A DNA stretch of 64,000 nt from Pseudomonas sp. MF4836 (GCF_002018875.1 NZ_MVOL01000011.1:186001-250000), one strand, 5' to 3'. Numbered from the stretch's first letter, positions 53,193-61,476 are shown. Numbers and translations are program-made. Notes: a model not told the origin generated them from the sequence alone.

Positions 53193-54613
53193 CCCCCATA
53201 ATCGGCACGACTGGCCCCTGGGGCGCGCTGCGACCAGCGCGCAATAACCAGGGCCATGAGCAGTAACCCCGTGGCCACGGCAAAGCTGACCCGCAGGCCG
53301 TGGCTCATGGCATCGGGCGCACTCGTACTCAGCTCGGAGGCAGATGACGCCAACGCAAACACCGCACCGATGACGGACGCACCGCTGATCAGCCCGAGGT
53401 TGCGCGACAGGCTGAGCAAGCCGGACATCGCGCCGCGCTGATCGGCCTGGACATCCTGCATCACCGCGGTGTTGTTGGCCGCCTGGAACAGTTGATAACC
53501 CGGGGTCAGGATCACCAGCCCGGCCACATACCCGACGACGCCGAACAGCGGTGCCAGCACGCTCAGCGCAACCGCCCCGGCGAGCATGCCGAACAACCCG
53601 AGCACCACACCCCGGGGCGCCCCCAGTTGGTCGACGACGCGCCCCGCCGGCACCCCGCTCAGTGCTGAAACCACCGGCCCCATTGCCATCACCGCACCGA
53701 CCACGGCCAGGTCGAGCCCCAGCCCACGGCTGAGATAAAACGGCCCGACCACCAGCGTCGCCATCATCACCGTCGACACCAGGCCATTCATGAGCAGGCT
53801 GGCGCCGAGCAATGGCTCGCGAAACAACGCCAGACGAATCAACGGTGACGCCACCCGGCCCTGCCCCCAGAGAAACAGCCCGCCGGCGAGTGCCGCCGTA
53901 AGCAGCAGCGCGGCATTGCGCCAATCGAAACGGCCGTGCCCGAGGGTCGTCGCCAGGGCATAAGCCGCGAGTGCCAGGGCCAGCAGCAAGGTACCGCTGT
54001 AGTCAAAACCGACCGGCCCAGCCTCGGCGCGTGGGCGATCGGCCGGCAGGTAACGGTAGGCCAGGGCCAAGGCCAACAGGCCCAGGGGCAGATTGAGCAC
54101 AAAGATCGCGCGCCATCCCAGCCAGGCAATCAGCACGCCGCCCAGGGCCGGGCCCAGAGCTGTGCCGATCGCCGACATGCTCCCCAGCAGGCCCATGGCG
54201 CTGCCGGTTTGCGCCTTGGGCACGCTGTCGCCCACAAAGGCCATGGCCAGCGCCATCATGATCGCCGCCCCCAGGCCCTGGATCGCCCGCGCGCCGAGCA
54301 ACCACCCCAGGTTCGGCGCCAGGGCGCACCCGAGGGAGGCCAGCGTGAACAGGGCAATGCCCGCCAGCAGCAGGCGCCGGCGTCCCATCAGGTCACCAAG
54401 GCGGCCGACGCTGACGATCAAGGTGGTGATGGCCAGCAGGTACGCCAGGACAACCCACTGCACCTGCTGGAAAGACGCCTCGAACGCCTGGGCCAGGGCC
54501 GGCAGGCCGACATTGGCAATGCTGGTGCCGAGGGAGGACAACAGCATCGACAGTGACAGGCTGGCGAGCACCCCGCGCAGCGCAGGCTCCGGGTGGGCAA
54601 TGATCGGCTTCAC
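53189..54613 (-). CDS. MFS drug-efflux transporter (EmrB/QacA, DHA2 type)
   Basis: A 474-residue inner-membrane pump with about 14 helices. The start region LSMLLSSLGTSIANVGLPALA, then GRLGDLMGRRRLLLAGI (motif A) and GPALGGVLIAWLGWRAIFVLNLPLG (motif C) are typical of the DHA2 family. Translation probably starts at GTG 54613 with AAGGGAG upstream. It is divergent from a LysR gene that may control it. Confidence 0.9.
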   Translation of the reverse strand: MKPIIAHPEPALRGVLASLSLSMLLSSLGTSIANVGLPALAQAFEASFQQVQWVVLAYLLAITTLIVSVGRLGDLMGRRRLLLAGIALFTLASLGCALAPNLGWLLGARAIQGLGAAIMMALAMAFVGDSVPKAQTGSAMGLLGSMSAIGTALGPALGGVLIAWLGWRAIFVLNLPLGLLALALAYRYLPADRPRAEAGPVGFDYSGTLLLALALAAYALATTLGHGRFDWRNAALLLTAALAGGLFLWGQGRVASPLIRLALFREPLLGASLLMNGLVSTVMMATLVVGPFYLSRGLGLDLAVVGAVMAMGPVVSALSGVPAGRVVDQLGAPRGVVLGLFGMLAGAVALSVLAPLFGVVGYVAGLVILTPGYQLFQAANNTAVMQDVQADQRGAMSGLLSLSRNLGLISGASVIGAVFALASSASELSTSAPDAMSHGLRVSFAVATGLLLMALVIARWSQRAPGASRADYGG

Positions 54614-54754
54614 GCTGTGCTCCCTTTTTGAGCGCCGCACAATGCAGCTGGCAACAGGGTATGGCCCGCACTGCCAAGGCGGAAGACGCAGCATTTGCAC
54701 TTCAGGTGTGCACCAGACGCCATACCTCGATCCCGCCTGTGCTAACGTCGCTGC

Positions 54755-55675
54755 ATGTCAAAACCCGACCTCAACCTGCTGTTTACCCTGGATGCCCTGC
54801 TCGCCGAAGGCAATGTCACGCGCGCTGCCCAACGCCTGCACCTGAGCCCGTCGGCCATGAGCCGGGCCCTGGCGCGCCTGCGTGAAACCACCGGCGATCC
54901 GTTGCTGGTCCGGGCTGGGCGCGGGCTGGTGGCCACACCGAGGGCCCTGGAATTGCGCGAGCAGGTCAGCCGCCTGCTGCAAGAAGCACAAGCCGTGTTG
55001 CGCCCCGTCGAACAGCTGGACCTCAAGCGCCTGGTGCGCAGCTTCACCCTGCGCACCAGTGACGGCTTTGTCGAAACCTTCGGCCCAACCTTGATCGCCC
55101 GCATCAGCCAGGAGGCACCCGGGGTGCAACTGCGCTTTGTGCACAAGCCCGACAAGGACAGCACGCCCCTGCGCGACGGCACGGTCGACCTGGAGACCGG
55201 CGTGGTGGATCAAACCACTGCGCCCGAACTGCTGACCCAGGCCTTGTTCCGCGACCGGTTTATTGGCGTCGTGCGCCAGGACCACCCCTTGACCCGGGGG
55301 GCGATCACCCCGGCGCTGTATGCGGCTGGGCGGCATATCGGCGTCTCGCGGCGTGGTCAGGACAAAGGGCCGCAACAGATCGAGCACGCCCTGCACACCC
55401 TTGGCTTGCAGCGCCAGCAGGTGGCCATCGTCGGCGGCTTTGCCAGTGCCCTGGCGCTGACCCGTGGCGACGACCTGATCGCCACCGTGCCTGAACGGCA
55501 TACCGCCACCCTGCGCACGGGCCTGCACAGTTTTGCCCTGCCGCTGGTTTTGGCGCCGATCACCGTGTCCATGCTCTGGCACCCACGGCTGGATGCCGAC
55601 CCGGCCCATCGCTGGCTGCGCGCCTGCCTCCGGGAGATCTGCGCAGAGCCCGCCGCGAACGACATCCTCGCCTGA
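54755..55675 (+). CDS. LysR family regulator (LeuO/NodD-like)
   Basis: A 306-residue regulator with DLNLLFTLDALLAEGNVTRAA at the start, the helix-turn-helix LHLSPSAMSRALARLRE, and a C-terminal effector domain. The form of the start is the one seen in LeuO/NodD-type members. It is divergent from the efflux pump (140-base shared region) and the likely regulator of it; the inducer is unknown. Confidence 0.9.
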   Translation: MSKPDLNLLFTLDALLAEGNVTRAAQRLHLSPSAMSRALARLRETTGDPLLVRAGRGLVATPRALELREQVSRLLQEAQAVLRPVEQLDLKRLVRSFTLRTSDGFVETFGPTLIARISQEAPGVQLRFVHKPDKDSTPLRDGTVDLETGVVDQTTAPELLTQALFRDRFIGVVRQDHPLTRGAITPALYAAGRHIGVSRRGQDKGPQQIEHALHTLGLQRQQVAIVGGFASALALTRGDDLIATVPERHTATLRTGLHSFALPLVLAPITVSMLWHPRLDADPAHRWLRACLREICAEPAANDILA

Positions 55676-55749
55676 ACAGCCGGCCGCCCACTGCTGTACA
55701 TTGCCGCCACGGACGACACATCATTTTCCCAGTGAACGGAGTTCAACGC

Positions 55750-57585
55750 GTGTTTTCGATCTTCCATCCGCGTCATCGCCGGCTTACCACCCTCTCGCTG
55801 ATAGCCGCCGCCCTCACCCTCAGTGCCTGCAACAACCCGCCTCCCAGCACCGCCCTGCCCGCGGCCCCGGAAATCGCCTCGGGCTACCGCAGCGACCTGC
55901 ACACCCGGTATGCCGACCAGCACATGGCCGCCGCCGCCAACCCGCTGGCAGCACAAGCCGGGCGCGAGATCTTGCGCCAGGGCGGCTCGGCCATCGACGC
56001 GGCAATTGCCATGCAAGCCGTGCTGACCCTGGTGGAACCGCAGTCTTCGGGCATCGGCGGCGGCGCGATGATCGTGCTCTGGGACGGCAAGGCGGTGCGC
56101 ACCTACGACGGCCGGGAAACCGCACCGGCCGGCGCCAGCGAAAAACTGTTCCTGCAAGCCGACGGTCGCCCCATGCCCTTTCCCAAGGCGCAGATTGGCG
56201 GACGTTCGGTGGGCACCCCGGGCGTCTTGCGAGCCCTGGAACTGGCCCATCAACAACACGGCCGCCTGCCCTGGGCACAATTGTTTGAGCCGGCTATCCG
56301 CCTTTCTGAACAGGGCTTCCCGATCTCCCCGCGTCTGCACGGCATGATCGTGGCCGACCCTTATCTGGCGCAGTCGCCGGACATGGCCGGGTACTTCCTC
56401 AACAGCGACGGCAGCCCTAAGGCCGTGGGCACTCTGTTGCACAATCCAAGGCTGGCGGCGGTGCTGAAACGCATCGCCAAGGAAGGTCCGAATGCCCTGT
56501 ACCAGGGCCCGATCGCCGAGGAAATCGTGGCCAAGGTCCAGGGCCACGCCAACCCCGGCAGCCTGTCGCTCGACGATCTGCAAGGCTACCGGGCCAAGGA
56601 GCGCGCGCCGCTGTGCAGCGACTACAAGCGCTGGCAGGTGTGTGGCATGCCGCCGCCGTCGTCCGGTGGCATCGCCGTGGCGCAGATCCTCGGCACCTTG
56701 CAGGCGCTGGAGGCACGTGACTCGCGCTACGCCCTGGCGCCGCTCAAACCGGTGAAAACCAGCCTGCCGGCCGGCCTCGAACCGGCGCCGCAAGCGGTGC
56801 ATCTGATTGCCGAAGCCGAACGCCTGGCCTACGCCGACCGTGGCCTGTACGTGGCTGACAGCGACTTCGTGCCGGTGCCGGTGGCCGGCCTGGTCGCCCC
56901 CGGTTATCTGGCCCAACGCGCGGCGCTGATCGGCGAGCGCAGCATGGGCCTGGCCCAGCCGGGCAAGCCGCAGGGGATTGAAGTGGCGTACGCCCCGGAC
57001 CGTTCGCCGATGCGTATTTCCACCTCGCAAGTGGTGGCGGTGGATGACCAGGGCGGCGCGGTGTCGATGACCACCACCGTGGAAGCCGCCTTCGGTTCGC
57101 ACCTGATGGTCCAGGGCTTCATGCTCAACAACCAGATGACCGACTTTTCCTTTATCCCCGAAGAAAACGGCCAGCCGGTGGCCAACCGCGTGCAGCCGGG
57201 CAAACGTCCGCGCTCGTCCATGGCCCCGACCCTGGTCTTCGATCGCGCCAGCGGTGAACTGCTGGCCACCGTCGGCTCCCCCGGTGGCTCGCAGATCATC
57301 GAGTACGTGGCCAAGTCGGTGATTGGCATGCTCGACTGGAACCTCGACCCGCAAGCCGCCATCAACCTGCCCAACTTCGGCAGCCGCAACGGCCCCACCG
57401 AACTGGAGCAAGGCCAATTCACACCGGCCCTGAAACAGGCGTTGCAGGCCAGGGGGCACGCAGTGAACGAGATCGACATGACCAGCGGCACCCAGGCCAT
57501 CGTCCGCGTGCGCGACGCCCAGGGCAAAGCCTCATGGGCCGGCGGAGCCGACCCACGGCGTGAGGGTGAAGCGTTGGGGGATTGA
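55750..57585 (+). CDS. ggt: Gamma-glutamyltransferase, predicted lipoprotein
   Basis: A 611-residue Ntn-hydrolase that hydrolyses or transfers the gamma-glutamyl group of glutathione. The chain should cut itself before Thr425 (T-S-Q-V-V-A-V-D-D-x-G), producing large and small subunits; the usual His after the Thr-Ser is Gln here. AGGSAIDAAIAMQAVL in the large subunit and AVSMTTTVEAAFGS plus MLNNQMTDFS in the small one are family marks. Unlike the soluble periplasmic E. coli enzyme it has a lipobox Leu-Ser-Ala-Cys near 27-30. Start GTG 55750 with GGAG eight bases upstream. Confidence 0.92.
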   Translation: MFSIFHPRHRRLTTLSLIAAALTLSACNNPPPSTALPAAPEIASGYRSDLHTRYADQHMAAAANPLAAQAGREILRQGGSAIDAAIAMQAVLTLVEPQSSGIGGGAMIVLWDGKAVRTYDGRETAPAGASEKLFLQADGRPMPFPKAQIGGRSVGTPGVLRALELAHQQHGRLPWAQLFEPAIRLSEQGFPISPRLHGMIVADPYLAQSPDMAGYFLNSDGSPKAVGTLLHNPRLAAVLKRIAKEGPNALYQGPIAEEIVAKVQGHANPGSLSLDDLQGYRAKERAPLCSDYKRWQVCGMPPPSSGGIAVAQILGTLQALEARDSRYALAPLKPVKTSLPAGLEPAPQAVHLIAEAERLAYADRGLYVADSDFVPVPVAGLVAPGYLAQRAALIGERSMGLAQPGKPQGIEVAYAPDRSPMRISTSQVVAVDDQGGAVSMTTTVEAAFGSHLMVQGFMLNNQMTDFSFIPEENGQPVANRVQPGKRPRSSMAPTLVFDRASGELLATVGSPGGSQIIEYVAKSVIGMLDWNLDPQAAINLPNFGSRNGPTELEQGQFTPALKQALQARGHAVNEIDMTSGTQAIVRVRDAQGKASWAGGADPRREGEALGD

Positions 57586-57593
57586 GCCGAAAC

Positions 57594-57625
57594 TGAAAGG
57601 GGCCTACTGCGCAGTAGGCCCTTTC
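57594..57625. terminator. Palindromic terminator between ggt and the membrane protein
   Basis: GAAAGGGGCCTACT and AGTAGGCCCTTTC pair around GCGC with one bulged G. It lies just after ggt and overlaps the last codons of the convergent gene, whose stop is within the stem. Confidence 0.65.
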
Positions 57626-58023
57626 ATCGCCGAAGCATCACGCACGGCCAGATCGAACACCGCAAGCACCACGGCAATCGATACCCAGGCCGTCGCCCAG
57701 CACTTGATGAAGATCCAGGCAAAAGTCAGCGCCGACAGGCCATAGGGCGAGCCCATGACACCGGCGAACATCAGGGTCAGGTACAGTTTTGCGCAGTACA
57801 GCAAGGCGAACAGCGTGGCGCCCCAGGAAGCGCAAAACACCAGCGACCCCATTCGCCCCCGCGATTCATTCGACGTCTTGTGCCGACGGACAATAAAAGC
57901 CGCCGCCAGGGCTCCAAGCCCGGTGTACACCGCCAGTTCGAACAGGCTGCTGATCCCCACCATCAGAATGGCCAACGCCTCAAGTGCACCAAAGGTGCCC
58001 ACCAGTTTCATATCCAGACGCAT
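57604..58023 (-). CDS. Small membrane protein, paralogue of the 58327-59256 product
   Basis: A 139-residue protein with four predicted membrane helices and short loops. It aligns along its whole length with the first half of the larger protein at 58327-59256: both begin Met-Arg-x-Asp, share GALxAAxIxxRHK after the second helix, and ATLFALLYCAKLYL matches ATLFAALYSAKLYL. Start chosen at 58023 because GGAG precedes it. No known family or function; no signal for export beyond the helices. Confidence 0.65.
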   Translation of the reverse strand: MRLDMKLVGTFGALEALAILMVGISSLFELAVYTGLGALAAAFIVRRHKTSNESRGRMGSLVFCASWGATLFALLYCAKLYLTLMFAGVMGSPYGLSALTFAWIFIKCWATAWVSIAVVLAVFDLAVRDASAMKGPTAQ

Positions 58024-58326
58024 CGTGCGGGCTACTCCATTGCCGTGCGGGAGCGCCGCGCCACCGCGCAAACGCCCCCAAAATACCGGGACCTGTGGGT
58101 GTACAGATCACAGCACTCCCATGAATGAGCGGCCAAGGTGAACCTGTGCTCGCGGGTTATCAACCGTTCCAAGGCATTTAAATCAGAGCGGTTTGAAGGG
58201 ATTGGGGCGTACTGCAAAAAGCGAGTCGGCCACGAATTGTTGGGGGCGAGCATTGATCTCAACGCCGGGCGCACGGGAGGAACGCAAAGCGTTTCATCAT
58301 CAATAGCGCCGAAACACACCTGGCCC
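58024..58326. other. Intergenic region between two related membrane genes
   Basis: About 300 bases with no gene I can support on either strand. It holds a lone TGTACA at 58100-58105, without a good partner 12 bases away, and GC content drops around 58170-58230 (atttaaatcagagcgg). Confidence 0.4.
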
Positions 58327-59256
58327 TCAGCGCGTCCCCAAAACCCTGACGCGCAACACCCGCGCATCCAGCAAGCCCAACAGGGTCGCCACGGTGATAA
58401 AGACCACACCCATAGCCTCGGCCAATTCCGGCAGCAGCGAGCGCTGTATCACCTCGACAAAGGTCCAGGGGAAGTCGGAGAAAGCCAGCACCAGGGTCCG
58501 GCACGCAATCACCAGTGCGGCAAACAGGCAGGCCGCCGCCAGGGCGCAGAACAACACCGAAGGCCACAGGGGCTGATCGGCGCAGCGCGGTGCAGAAACC
58601 CGCCGAGTGAGGCGCACCGCACCCAGGGTGGCGATACAGGTGGTGAGTACAAGGCCCGTGCGCTCCAGGCCCCACAGCACATTGCCCAGCACCATCAGCG
58701 CGGCCAGCACAAAGAACAGTGCGACAAAGTGTTTATCGCGCCTGGACACCCGTCCCAAGCCGGGAAGCCAGGCGCTGCGGCGACCGCCGATGGACGCCAG
58801 TGAACTGCCGTCGCCGGCGAAATGCAGCGGCACCCGGGGTTTGCTTTCAGGCTCGGCCACCGGGGCGCGCATGACCTGCGGATCGAACCAGGCCAGCGCG
58901 CCGCCCACCGTCAGCAGGCTGATGCTCCAGCCCTTGAAGAAGGTCCAGCCCAGGTCCAACTGCGGTGCCGGGAAGCGCGCGCCACTGCGGGCGTTGACCA
59001 CCAGGTCCAGGTAGAGCTTGGCGCTGTACAGAGCCGCAAACAGCGTGGCTGCGACCAGGGCACACCCCACCACACTCGGCCAGACCTCAGGTGCCCGCAG
59101 GCGGCGGCTTTTGTGGCGAGCAGTGATCAGCGCCGCCAGCAAGGCCCCAAAGCCACTGAACAAGGCAATATCGAACGGGCTATAGACCGGCAACAGCAGC
59201 AACGTCAGGGTTTCAATCAGGAAAAAAACCAGCAGCAGCTGGATATCGTGACGCAT
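58327..59256 (-). CDS. Membrane protein with internal duplication
   Basis: A 309-residue protein with about eight predicted helices in two similar halves. The first (1-140) aligns with the 139-residue neighbour; the second (about 185-309) repeats the pattern, most clearly LWPSVLFCALAAACLFAAL against VWPSVVGCALVAATLFAAL in the first half. The two halves are joined by a polar linker rich in Arg and Ser. AAGGAG lies 11 bases before the ATG at 59256. No known family; function unknown. Confidence 0.65.
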   Translation of the reverse strand: MRHDIQLLLVFFLIETLTLLLLPVYSPFDIALFSGFGALLAALITARHKSRRLRAPEVWPSVVGCALVAATLFAALYSAKLYLDLVVNARSGARFPAPQLDLGWTFFKGWSISLLTVGGALAWFDPQVMRAPVAEPESKPRVPLHFAGDGSSLASIGGRRSAWLPGLGRVSRRDKHFVALFFVLAALMVLGNVLWGLERTGLVLTTCIATLGAVRLTRRVSAPRCADQPLWPSVLFCALAAACLFAALVIACRTLVLAFSDFPWTFVEVIQRSLLPELAEAMGVVFITVATLLGLLDARVLRVRVLGTR

Positions 59257-59408
59257 CGTACAAGCAACTCCTTTTGCCTGGAGGGGCGGTGCAGCGCCCT
59301 TGGGATTAGCCGATATCGCGCAGCGCAAAGGCAAGATGCGCAACAGGGCGCGCATCCTAGCCTTGAGTGGGCGGCGCAGGCAAAAAGAAATGTGTCATGA
59401 ACCACCAG

Positions 59409-59505
59409 TGTGGCGAGGGAGCTGGGTCGCGCAGCGGCCCCAAAAATGGGACTGCTTCGCACCGGCCCACCGGCGCCCCCATCGGGAGCACGCTCCCTCG
59501 CCACA
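59409..59505. repeat. REPIN-like inverted pair, GTGGCGAGGGAGC type
   Basis: TGTGGCGAGGGAGC (59409-59422) is repeated as its exact inverse GCTCCCTCGCCACA (59492-59505). This 14-base arm matches a REP core I recall as abundant in P. fluorescens genomes. It is a different family from the repeats at 4337, 7601 and 38526. Confidence 0.8.
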
Positions 59506-59702
59506 GGGTACTTTTCGCTTGTTCGATCACTGAAGTGTCAGAGTCTTCTCAAACCATTTCCTGCCAAAAACAACATTTCCAACTGCACCGTCACAGAATG
59601 TCGCAGCTACGCCGCTGCAGCGCGGCACCTGGGCCTTATTCTCCGTCCGTCGCTGCCCAATCGGCGACCGGGCTTGGCGGCCCGCCCACGAAAGGCGCAA
59701 CG

Positions 59703-59734
59703 GCGCCAATAACACGATTGCAGGCGCTTTTTTT
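59703..59734 (+). terminator. Short terminator-like hairpin ahead of the DUF3077 leader
   Basis: GCGCC at 59703-59707 and GGCGC at 59723-59727 enclose 15 bases and are followed by T7. The stem is only five pairs, so it is weak on its own, but it sits immediately before the structured leader. Confidence 0.4.
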
Positions 59735-59753
59735 GTGCCCGCTTTTCTGTGTC

Positions 59754-59887
59754 ATGGCGGATTGCGCAGGGACCCCTTCGGGGGTGCCGGTTCCTTTCGT
59801 GCCGGTCCGCCAACCTTGTGCAATCCGCCACCCTAACCTGCTTGGCGGCAGGCGGTGGAGGTTCCCAACACGAAAGGAGTCGTCACC
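59754..59887 (+). promoter_or_regulatory. Structured leader with upstream reading frame before the DUF3077 gene
   Basis: A 14-pair stem TGGCGGATTGCGCA (59755-59768) / TGTGCAATCCGCCA (59817-59830, one G-U) closes a junction containing ACCCC-TTCG-GGGGT (59772-59785) and a CCGG/CCGG element. CCGCCACC (59825-59832) can instead pair with GGCGGTGG (59851-59858), so two structures exclude one another. An ATG at 59754 opens a 45-codon frame (Met-Ala-Asp-Cys-Ala-Gly-Thr-Pro-Ser-Gly) whose TGA overlaps the ATG of the next gene. This is the layout of a cis-regulatory leader with translational coupling. Confidence 0.6.
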
Positions 59888-60181
59888 ATGAACCACACCC
59901 CAGCTCCGTCCCCTACCCTCACCACCCTCGGCGATATCGCCTTTGCCGACTGCGGCGAACACCCCCACCCGCTGTTTCGGGTCAATGCCGATGTGCCCGC
60001 AGCCGATGCCCTGCCGCATGCCTCGGCGCTGCTACATCTGGCAAAACAGTTCTCTCTGGAAGCCGCCTTGGAACCCCAGGTCGACCGCTATGCTTGGGCA
60101 GCACATTACTTGGGAGAGATGGCCAGGGCAGCGATGGATGATGTGCACGCTGCGCTAGCGGCGGCGTCTGAACGGCGCTGA
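59888..60181 (+). CDS. DUF3077 family protein
   Basis: A 97-residue acidic protein of the DUF3077 type: LFRVNADVPAADALPHASAL followed by AWAAHYLGEMARAAMDD. Pseudomonads carry several such small proteins; their role is unknown. AAAGGAG lies seven bases before the ATG at 59888, inside the tail of the structured leader described above. A ten-base-pair hairpin follows six bases after the stop. Confidence 0.8.
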   Translation: MNHTPAPSPTLTTLGDIAFADCGEHPHPLFRVNADVPAADALPHASALLHLAKQFSLEAALEPQVDRYAWAAHYLGEMARAAMDDVHAALAAASERR

Positions 60182-60186
60182 CCCAA

Positions 60187-60210
60187 GACGGGCAGAACCC
60201 TCTGCCCGTC
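60187..60210. terminator. Hairpin after the DUF3077 gene
   Basis: GACGGGCAGA and TCTGCCCGTC form a perfect ten-pair stem with an ACCC loop, but no T run follows, so termination would be inefficient or factor-assisted. Confidence 0.5.
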
Positions 60211-60228
60211 CATCGCCTACTCTCCCCA

Positions 60229-60268
60229 TTGACTTGTTTAGGTCCCGGGATGGGACTAGGATCCCGCC
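60229..60268 (+). promoter_or_regulatory. higBA promoter/operator region
   Basis: TTGACT at 60229-60234 could be a -35 element; GTCCC-GGGAT-GGGAC (60242-60256) and GGGAT-N9-ATCCC (60247-60265) are overlapping inverted repeats next to the higB start. HigA-type antitoxins repress their own operon at such sites. AGGA at 60258-60261 is the ribosome site. Confidence 0.45.
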
Positions 60269-60577
60269 ATGAGAATTATCGCCATCAGTCATTTGAAGGC
60301 CTTCTGGGAGAAGCACCCCGATTCGGAACAAGCCTTCCTGGCCTGGATTGACGAGGCAAAAACCGCCCACTGGTCCACCCCTGTGCAAATCAAGGAACAG
60401 TACCGCAGCGCCAGCATTCTCAAAAGCCGCAGGGTCGTGTTCAACATCAAAGGTAATGACTACCGGCTGGTGGTCGCCGTGGCCTACCGCTTCGGCGCCC
60501 TCTACATAAAGTTCGTCGGCACCCATGCGCAGTACGACGCCATCGACGCCGACCGCATTGATATGGAGCAAGCATGA
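60269..60577 (+). CDS. higB: HigB-type toxin (mRNA interferase)
   Basis: A 102-residue toxin of the HigB family: FWEKHPDSEQAFLAWIDEAKTA, then SASILKSRRVVFNIKGNDYRLVV and YIKFVGTHAQYDAID, the usual RelE-like core with the family HAEYDxID-like end. It cuts mRNA in the ribosome when free of antitoxin. Toxin precedes antitoxin, as usual for higBA, and the higA start overlaps its stop by four bases. Confidence 0.93.
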   Translation: MRIIAISHLKAFWEKHPDSEQAFLAWIDEAKTAHWSTPVQIKEQYRSASILKSRRVVFNIKGNDYRLVVAVAYRFGALYIKFVGTHAQYDAIDADRIDMEQA

Positions 60578-60945
60578 ATATTCGCCCTATTCACACCGAC
60601 CAGGACTACCGCGCGGCGCTGAAAAATGTGTCGCCATTTTTTGATGACGAGCCCACCCCCGGTACCCCTGAAGGCGATTACTTCGACGTGATGGTGACCC
60701 TGATCGAGGCCTATGAGGCCAAGCACTTTCCAGTCGACCTGCCGAACCCGATCGAGGCCATCAAGTTCCGCATGGAACAGTCGGGATTGTCGGTGGCCGA
60801 CCTGGTACCCGCCATCGGCCGTACCAACCGGGTGTACGAAGTGCTCAATGGCAAGCGCGCGCTGACCCTTCCGATGATCTGGAAACTGCACCAGCTGTTC
60901 GGTATCCCCGCGCAAAGCCTGATCAAGCCGGTCAAACCGGTGTAA
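60574..60945 (+). CDS. higA: HigA-type antitoxin
   Basis: A 123-residue antitoxin with a C-terminal helix-turn-helix (KFRMEQSGLSVADLVPAIGR, then VYEVLNGKRALTLPMIWKLH) and an N-terminal part that wraps the toxin. It neutralises HigB and represses the operon by binding the inverted repeats ahead of higB. Translational overlap keeps the pair in step. Confidence 0.93.
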   Translation: MNIRPIHTDQDYRAALKNVSPFFDDEPTPGTPEGDYFDVMVTLIEAYEAKHFPVDLPNPIEAIKFRMEQSGLSVADLVPAIGRTNRVYEVLNGKRALTLPMIWKLHQLFGIPAQSLIKPVKPV

Positions 60946-60956
60946 TCCCCCCGCGT

Positions 60957-61355
60957 TCACATAGCCTGTGCAGCCCCCATCCGCTCACGGTTATGCATCA
61001 ACTCATCCAGCGCATCGGCATTCTCGTCAGCCCACGAGTACAGGGCCCTCAAGGGCTCGACAAAGCGCCAGCCCAGGGGTGTGAGGGCGTACTCCACCCG
61101 CGGTGGCATGTCCTGCAATACGGTACGGGCCACTGCGCCATCGCGCTCCAGCTCGCGCAAGGTCTGGGTCAGCATTTTCTGGGAGATGCCCGGCATGCTG
61201 CGTTGCAACTGGCTGCTGCGCGAGGCTCCGAAGCTCAGGCAGTACAGGACCATCGAGGTCCACTTGGTCGACAGCAGCGTATGAATGCGCCGTGGTGGGC
61301 AGGTTTCTTCGACGATCAGGGGACCGGCTACAGGAACGTAAGTGAGATCGCTCAT
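60957..61355 (-). CDS. HxlR family transcriptional regulator
   Basis: A 132-residue winged-helix regulator: CPPRRIHTLLSTKWTSMVL near the start, ISQKMLTQTLRELERDGAVAR as the recognition part and VEYALTPLGWRFVEPL as the wing. Cys19 sits at the position where redox- or electrophile-sensing HxlR proteins keep a cysteine. It is divergent from a quinone-oxidoreductase-like gene and shares with it an operator-like region. Confidence 0.9.
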   Translation of the reverse strand: MSDLTYVPVAGPLIVEETCPPRRIHTLLSTKWTSMVLYCLSFGASRSSQLQRSMPGISQKMLTQTLRELERDGAVARTVLQDMPPRVEYALTPLGWRFVEPLRALYSWADENADALDELMHNRERMGAAQAM

Positions 61356-61375
61356 GGTGACTTCCGCAGGTCTTG

Positions 61376-61409
61376 GGCACTAAAAAGTGCCTGATTTACA
61401 GTCAGGCAC
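61376..61409. promoter_or_regulatory. Candidate HxlR operator
   Basis: Three alternating GTGCC/GGCAC half-sites: GGCACT-AAAA-AGTGCC at 61376-61391 overlaps GTGCCTGA-TTTACAG-TCAGGCAC at 61387-61409. They lie in the divergent region about 20 bases before the HxlR start. Confidence 0.6.
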
Positions 61410-61476
61410 CGGCGACCAATAATTCTACCCATCCACGGCGGCGATCACCGCCCCGTCATTGATTCGAGGTTTGACC

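Noticed and set aside
55357..57459. A 700-codon frame antisense to ggt
   Set aside because: Shadow of the ggt coding sequence, with no ribosome site or recognisable domain.
58100..58105. TGTACA upstream of the small membrane-protein gene as another LitR box
   Set aside because: The word 12 bases before it (aatacc) matches the half-site at only four of six positions, and no promoter hexamers align with it.
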